Positions 63,376 through 64,000 of a stretch of 64,000 nt of DNA are shown here, one piece after another. Position 1 is the first letter of the stretch; every line of letters starts with the position of its first letter. Location: the NCBI GenBank assembly GCA_964473555.1, contig CAYYPL010000001.1, positions 372,001 to 436,000 on the forward strand, given 5' to 3'. The notes beneath the pieces were generated by a model. It ran no database searches and was not told where the DNA came from. It saw only the letters and a program-made list of their open reading frames with translations. The DNA is from UBA11400 sp964473555. Its GTDB lineage: Bacteria; Bacteroidota; Rhodothermia; Balneolales; HLUCCA01. The position numbers and the translations under genes were made by a program.

Positions 63376-64000
63376 ATGCAAACTGATATTTCCAAACTTA
63401 TTATCCATTCCTTTTCTGAAATTGCCAAGGAGAAGGGCATCGACCGTGACATGTTATTGAACATTCTGGAAGATGTTTTCAGATCGATGATCCGAAAAAA
63501 ATACGAAAGTGATGAATCTTTTCAGGTGATTCTCAATCCAGACAGGGGAGAGATACAGATGATTCATGTTCGTGAAGTTGTACCTGATTCCGAAATCACT
63601 AATCCAGCGAACGAAATTGGAATCACTGAAGCACAAAAATTTGACCCAGATGTAGAGCTCTACGATGAGTTTGCCCAGGAAATCCACATTGAAGATTTTG
63701 GTCGCCGTTCAGTTATGATGGCCAAACAAACACTAGCTCAACGGATTCGTGAAATCGAGAAGGATAATGTGTTTGAAGATTACTCCGAAAGAGTGGGTGA
63801 AATTATTTTGGGAGACGTTTACCAGGTTCGGCCAAAAGATATTTTGGTCAACCATAACGGTGTTGAACTCATTCTTCCCAAAAGCCACCAAATCTATAAA
63901 GACCGATACCGCAAGGGCGATACGATCCGGGCTGTGGTCGTTGAGGTCAAACGTGAAAACGGTAATCCTGCCGTAATCATATCAAGAACATCCCCGTTGT
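63376..64000 (+). CDS. nusA: Transcription factor NusA (N-terminal part; runs off the window)
   Basis: The first 208 residues are visible: ILEDVFRSMIRKKYESDESFQVILNPDRGEIQM, EAQKFDPDVELYDEFAQEIHIEDFGRRSVMMAKQTLAQRIREIEKDNVFEDYSERVGEI and VNHNGVELILPKSHQIYKDRYRKGDTIRAVVVEVKRENGNPAVIISRTSP, which are the NusA N-terminal and S1 domains. NusA modulates pausing, termination and antitermination. GGAG at 63366-63369 is its ribosome site. In most bacteria rimP, nusA and infB are co-transcribed. Confidence 0.95.
   Translation, partial: MQTDISKLIIHSFSEIAKEKGIDRDMLLNILEDVFRSMIRKKYESDESFQVILNPDRGEIQMIHVREVVPDSEITNPANEIGITEAQKFDPDVELYDEFAQEIHIEDFGRRSVMMAKQTLAQRIREIEKDNVFEDYSERVGEIILGDVYQVRPKDILVNHNGVELILPKSHQIYKDRYRKGDTIRAVVVEVKRENGNPAVIISRTSPL

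Noticed and set aside
1..64000. Mobile elements, CRISPR arrays, prophage or defence systems
   Set aside because: No transposase, repeat-spacer array, phage structural gene or restriction system was seen. The Xer gene and the CI-like HTH gene stand alone and look like housekeeping or regulatory genes.

Overview
The window looks like a chromosome segment from a Gram-negative bacterium of the Bacteroidota/Rhodothermota/Balneolota kind. The pointers are a C-terminal sorting domain of the type IX secretion type (NFPNPFNPST...), a GWxTD protein, carboxypeptidase-like TonB receptors, the class II reductase NrdJ, and several promoters of the TAnnTTTG type that replace the usual -10 box. My best guess is a Balneolales- or Rhodothermales-like marine organism; the species cannot be named from sequence reading alone. 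No rRNA, tRNA, CRISPR array, insertion sequence or prophage was seen. The region is mostly housekeeping genes with a few accessory modules.

Layout. 1-4860 (-): a TonB-dependent receptor followed by a large secreted protein that runs off the left edge and contains an in-frame 1332-bp tandem duplication. 5060-9100: msrA, a CI-like HTH regulator, a secreted nuclease/phosphatase and serB. 9225-10541 (+): pdxH and trmB. 10550-14416 (-): lemA, two TPM-domain genes and a TonB receptor. 14511-17523 (+): a HAD phosphatase and purL. 17608-20196 (-): a second secreted nuclease with a sorting domain. 20294-27134 (+): a decayed NHL gene, a cobalamin riboswitch, a BtuB-like receptor and the B12-dependent reductase nrdJ, whose upstream region carries a DnaA-box cluster. 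27225-30550 (-): M23 peptidase, hprK, hpf and a Xer recombinase.

30622-33671 holds a glycosyltransferase, a CrtC-like hydratase and an acyltransferase, which together look like a carotenoid glycosyl-ester module. 33686-39309 carries methyltransferases, a membrane hydrolase, ftsE, pdxA and a GWxTD protein. 39503-45213 (+) carries an acyl-CoA carboxyltransferase and three tandem amidohydrolase-fold genes, of which only the middle one keeps its metal ligands. 45244-46140 (-) is a Fur-family regulator with a His-tailed MerC-like membrane protein. 46307-59290 (+) is a long run: AtuA-like protein, FAD oxidoreductase, two halves of a probable heterodimeric ABC exporter flanking an unusual RNase Z, a TPR lipoprotein, prfB (with programmed frameshift), nadB, coaE and fbp. 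59306-62658 (-) is a tight five-gene operon (DUF192 lipoprotein, HMA lipoprotein, ABC ATPase, ABC permease with a His-rich loop, DUF3299 protein) that looks like a metal-handling system. 62885-64000 (+) begins the rimP-nusA operon, preceded by a terminator-like leader hairpin.

The strongest leads for something undescribed are the metal-handling operon at 59306-62658, the RNase Z with an Arg/Asp-rich tail and altered metal motif, the DnaA-box/dyad region before nrdJ, the possible small RNA or attenuator at 5803-5890, and the duplicated secreted protein at the left edge. Functions are assigned from recognised motifs and order only; no database search was possible.
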